Source of the DNA: Desulfobacterales bacterium
GTDB taxonomy: Bacteria > Desulfobacterota > DSM-4660 > Desulfatiglandales > Desulfatiglandaceae
Length of the DNA: 6,889 bases
Assembly: GCA_021107495.1 (NCBI GenBank)
Contig: JAIOSR010000140.1
Span: 1 to 6,889, forward strand
Reading direction: 5' to 3'
The notes beneath the pieces were generated by a model. The model searched no databases, had not been told where the DNA came from, and saw only the letters and a program-made list of their open reading frames with translations. The position numbers and the translations under genes were made by a program. Of this stretch, positions 4,936 to 6,889 are shown piece after piece; position 1 is the first letter of the stretch, and each line of letters starts with the position of its first letter.

Positions 4936-6889
4936 TTACCAATCTTTTCTCATCTCAAAATGCCTCATGGCCTTTATGACTTTCTCCCTTTTTTCTTCAG
5001 ACGTGCTGATATTGGTCAGGTAAGGAATAACTGATTCAGCATGGGCTCGTATCTTTTGGAAGTTGACCTTCGGCCACTTTTCATATTGTTCTTTGAAGGT
5101 TGCATCGGCAGGGAAAAACAGGTGGGCCGGGCTGTCGTCGGTAATGACCTCGGGAAATTCCGCCACCATCTTTTTTACCTGTTCTTCACCAAGGGCAAAA
5201 TGGGAGAGAAGTTCGAACGGGTTGTTAATCCTTACTTGCAACATTTCCCCCTGAACATCCTTTGGGAGCATTTTTCTCAAAAAGGAGCGAAAATCAATAC
5301 TCAAATTTTCGGGAGTAGCAAGGAGAAGGGAGTAGGCATTGCTGAAATGCCAGATGCTCGTGTGCGGAAAAACATTGGAGAATGTTCGAATGATCCCCAT
5401 ATACTGTTTGGGATCCAGGCCGTGGAAGGGCACCCACTGGCAGAACATGCCATTTGCTTCAAGCCGCTTTTGCACTAATTCGTAAAATTCTGTCGTGAAA
5501 AGGACCCATGAATCATAGGATCGGGGATGGGTAGCATCAGAGACAATGATGGAATAGTGCTTTTCAGTGTTCTGGAGAAAGTGCCTTGCATCGTCAATAT
5601 GGATTGAGAACTTTTTATTTTTCAGTATTCGGTTATTAAATGCTTCGAAGTGGGGTGCGATTTCAGGGATCTGATCGGCCAAATCCACGCAATCGATACT
5701 TTCCACAAAGTTGGAGGCCGACCCGGCCGTAACACCCACACCAAAGGTTATCATCAGGGCGTTTTTAGGGTCTTCATGAAGCAGGCACGGAAGTGCCCCC
5801 AACACCTTAAGCGTCCTCACCGAAAGCAGGGTGGTATCCACTTCGGCCATGCCGTTTAAATACAAAACCTTGGCCCCGTCGGGGCGTTTGAAAACGGTGG
5901 CCGTGGTAGCCAGCCCCTCCTTGTAATAGATCAGTTCACTTTTCGGTTCAAGTTGACCGTATTTTTTGGAAAAGTAGTCATGGGGCATGTACCGAAAGCC
6001 TAATACGGCTATCAGGATCAATGCCGCAAGGACCGGTATCGCACGGGAAGGCTTTATTGAGACGACAATAATCATTGCCCCGGCGGCCAGGTTAATGGCA
6101 GGCAAGAGCAGCAAGCTTTTTTGAAACCCTAACTGTGGAATCAGGAAAAAACCGGCAGCGACCGCACCGCACACCCCGCCTATTGTGTTGACCGCGAATA
6201 CATTTCCAAGACTATCTCCCACCCCGTCTCTCCCGGCCTGATAGATATAAGCTGCCAGGGGAAGGGTTATGCCCATCAGGAGTGTGGGTACAAGAATAAC
6301 CATGGGCATTTTTATCAACAGAAAGCCCCAGTAGGATTCACTTGGATCGATCTGTTTGAGGTGAATGAAGAAGGGGAAGCAAAACGCTGAAACGCCTATC
6401 GCGATTTCCAGCAACGCAAAGACCGGCACAGGATGTTTTACATACCTGAACACCGGGGCAATAAGGAGGCTCCCTAAGGCTATACCTGTCAGAAAGGCAA
6501 TAAGGATAATGGTAAAGGAGTAGACCGAATTGTCAATCACCAATATCAGGAGCCGGGTCCAAAGGACTTGGTACGCCAATGCGCAGAAGCCGGACAGGGC
6601 AAGGCCCAGCATTACCAGGTTAATTATACTCCTGGAAGGCGGGCCGTGCGATATGGAGTCTTCATCCCGACTTATTTCTTTGACTGGTGCTGTTTTCAGA
6701 CCATGACGAAGCCGAATGTCCGCGATCACGGCGGTAGCCCCCACCGAGAGGTTTAACAAAGCGGCCAACCAGAGGCTGCCGTTGTGCCCGAAGTGTTTGA
6801 TCAGGAAGAACCCTGCCAGGAAGGCCCCGCCCACTGCACCGACCGTGTTTATACCGTAAAGGATGGCGGTATCACGGCCGAATCGGGGC
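4936..6889 (-). CDS. Fused MFS-like membrane protein / spermidine synthase-like domain, 5' end outside window
   Basis: The frame is open to the window edge (first visible codons PRFGRDTAILYGINTVGA), so the start is missing; 650 codons are visible. Counting from the GTG at 6834 as residue 1, residues 1-40 finish the N-terminal membrane part, and about 70-280 hold further transmembrane helices. Residues about 300-580 form a soluble spermidine-synthase fold (PF01564-like): YYKEGLATTATVF (303-315), LYLNGMAE (324-331), the glycine-rich loop FGVGVTAGS (364-372), IDDARHFL (413-420), SDATHP (432-437), FCQWVPFHGLDP (464-475) and TDDSPAHLFF (565-574). The family is known as fused MFS/spermidine synthase; its substrate is not established. 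In the position of the usual acidic VVE(I/L)E it has CVDLAD. The gene precedes the hydrolase and may be cotranscribed with it. Confidence 0.9.
   Translation of the reverse strand, partial: PRFGRDTAILYGINTVGAVGGAFLAGFFLIKHFGHNGSLWLAALLNLSVGATAVIADIRLRHGLKTAPVKEISRDEDSISHGPPSRSIINLVMLGLALSGFCALAYQVLWTRLLILVIDNSVYSFTIILIAFLTGIALGSLLIAPVFRYVKHPVPVFALLEIAIGVSAFCFPFFIHLKQIDPSESYWGFLLIKMPMVILVPTLLMGITLPLAAYIYQAGRDGVGDSLGNVFAVNTIGGVCGAVAAGFFLIPQLGFQKSLLLLPAINLAAGAMIIVVSIKPSRAIPVLAALILIAVLGFRYMPHDYFSKKYGQLEPKSELIYYKEGLATTATVFKRPDGAKVLYLNGMAEVDTTLLSVRTLKVLGALPCLLHEDPKNALMITFGVGVTAGSASNFVESIDCVDLADQIPEIAPHFEAFNNRILKNKKFSIHIDDARHFLQNTEKHYSIIVSDATHPRSYDSWVLFTTEFYELVQKRLEANGMFCQWVPFHGLDPKQYMGIIRTFSNVFPHTSIWHFSNAYSLLLATPENLSIDFRSFLRKMLPKDVQGEMLQVRINNPFELLSHFALGEEQVKKMVAEFPEVITDDSPAHLFFPADATFKEQYEKWPKVNFQKIRAHAESVIPYLTNISTSEEKREKVIKAMRHFEMRKDW

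Noticed and set aside
5041..5478. Plus-strand ORF of 145 codons inside the MFS/spermidine-synthase gene
   Set aside because: It is antisense to the well-conserved catalytic domain and has no features of its own.
1..6889. CRISPR array, tRNA or rRNA genes
   Set aside because: No regularly spaced direct repeats, no cloverleaf with a GTTCRA-type T-loop in context, and no rRNA segments were found by eye.

Overview
The window looks like chromosomal DNA of a Gram-negative bacterium. A deltaproteobacterial (Desulfobacterota-like) source is my best guess, based on the gene families present: a HigBA-type toxin-antitoxin pair, a short secretin-like protein with a signal peptide, a decayed 23S-rRNA-intervening-sequence (four-helix bundle) gene and a fused MFS/spermidine-synthase protein. 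No marker gene proves the lineage. Every convincing intact gene is on the minus strand; the plus strand carries only gene remnants.

Positions 1-242 hold a short fragment resembling the N-terminus of a REP-associated (Y1) transposase and a small plus-strand hairpin. Positions 243-989 hold a toxin-first type II toxin-antitoxin operon. Its promoter is unusually clear, overlaps an inverted repeat that could be the antitoxin operator, and lies so close to the toxin ATG that the mRNA would be leaderless. Positions 1189-2091 encode an exported 300-residue 'mini-secretin' with a secretin N-domain and the C-terminal secretin signature, but about half the usual length.

Positions 2092-3970 are a gene-poor, AT-rich accessory stretch. 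It contains a broken four-helix-bundle gene with two in-frame stops (2236-2356), an unrecognised 145-residue protein that starts with TTG behind a near-consensus promoter (2486-3058), a strong inverted repeat that would terminate minus-strand transcripts (3164-3197), a region with several long-range complementary segments that may be a structured RNA (3219-3421), a doubtful 64-residue ORF (3445-3639), and about 330 bases with only small palindromes.

Positions 3971-6889 carry two minus-strand genes separated by 122 bases: a membrane-anchored alpha/beta hydrolase, and upstream of it a large membrane protein fused to a spermidine-synthase-like domain, whose 5' end is cut by the window edge. Their common direction allows cotranscription, but a stable hairpin lies between them. 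I see no clearly new multi-gene system. The points most worth checking are the leaderless TA promoter, the mini-secretin, the possible structured RNA and the orphan 145-residue gene.
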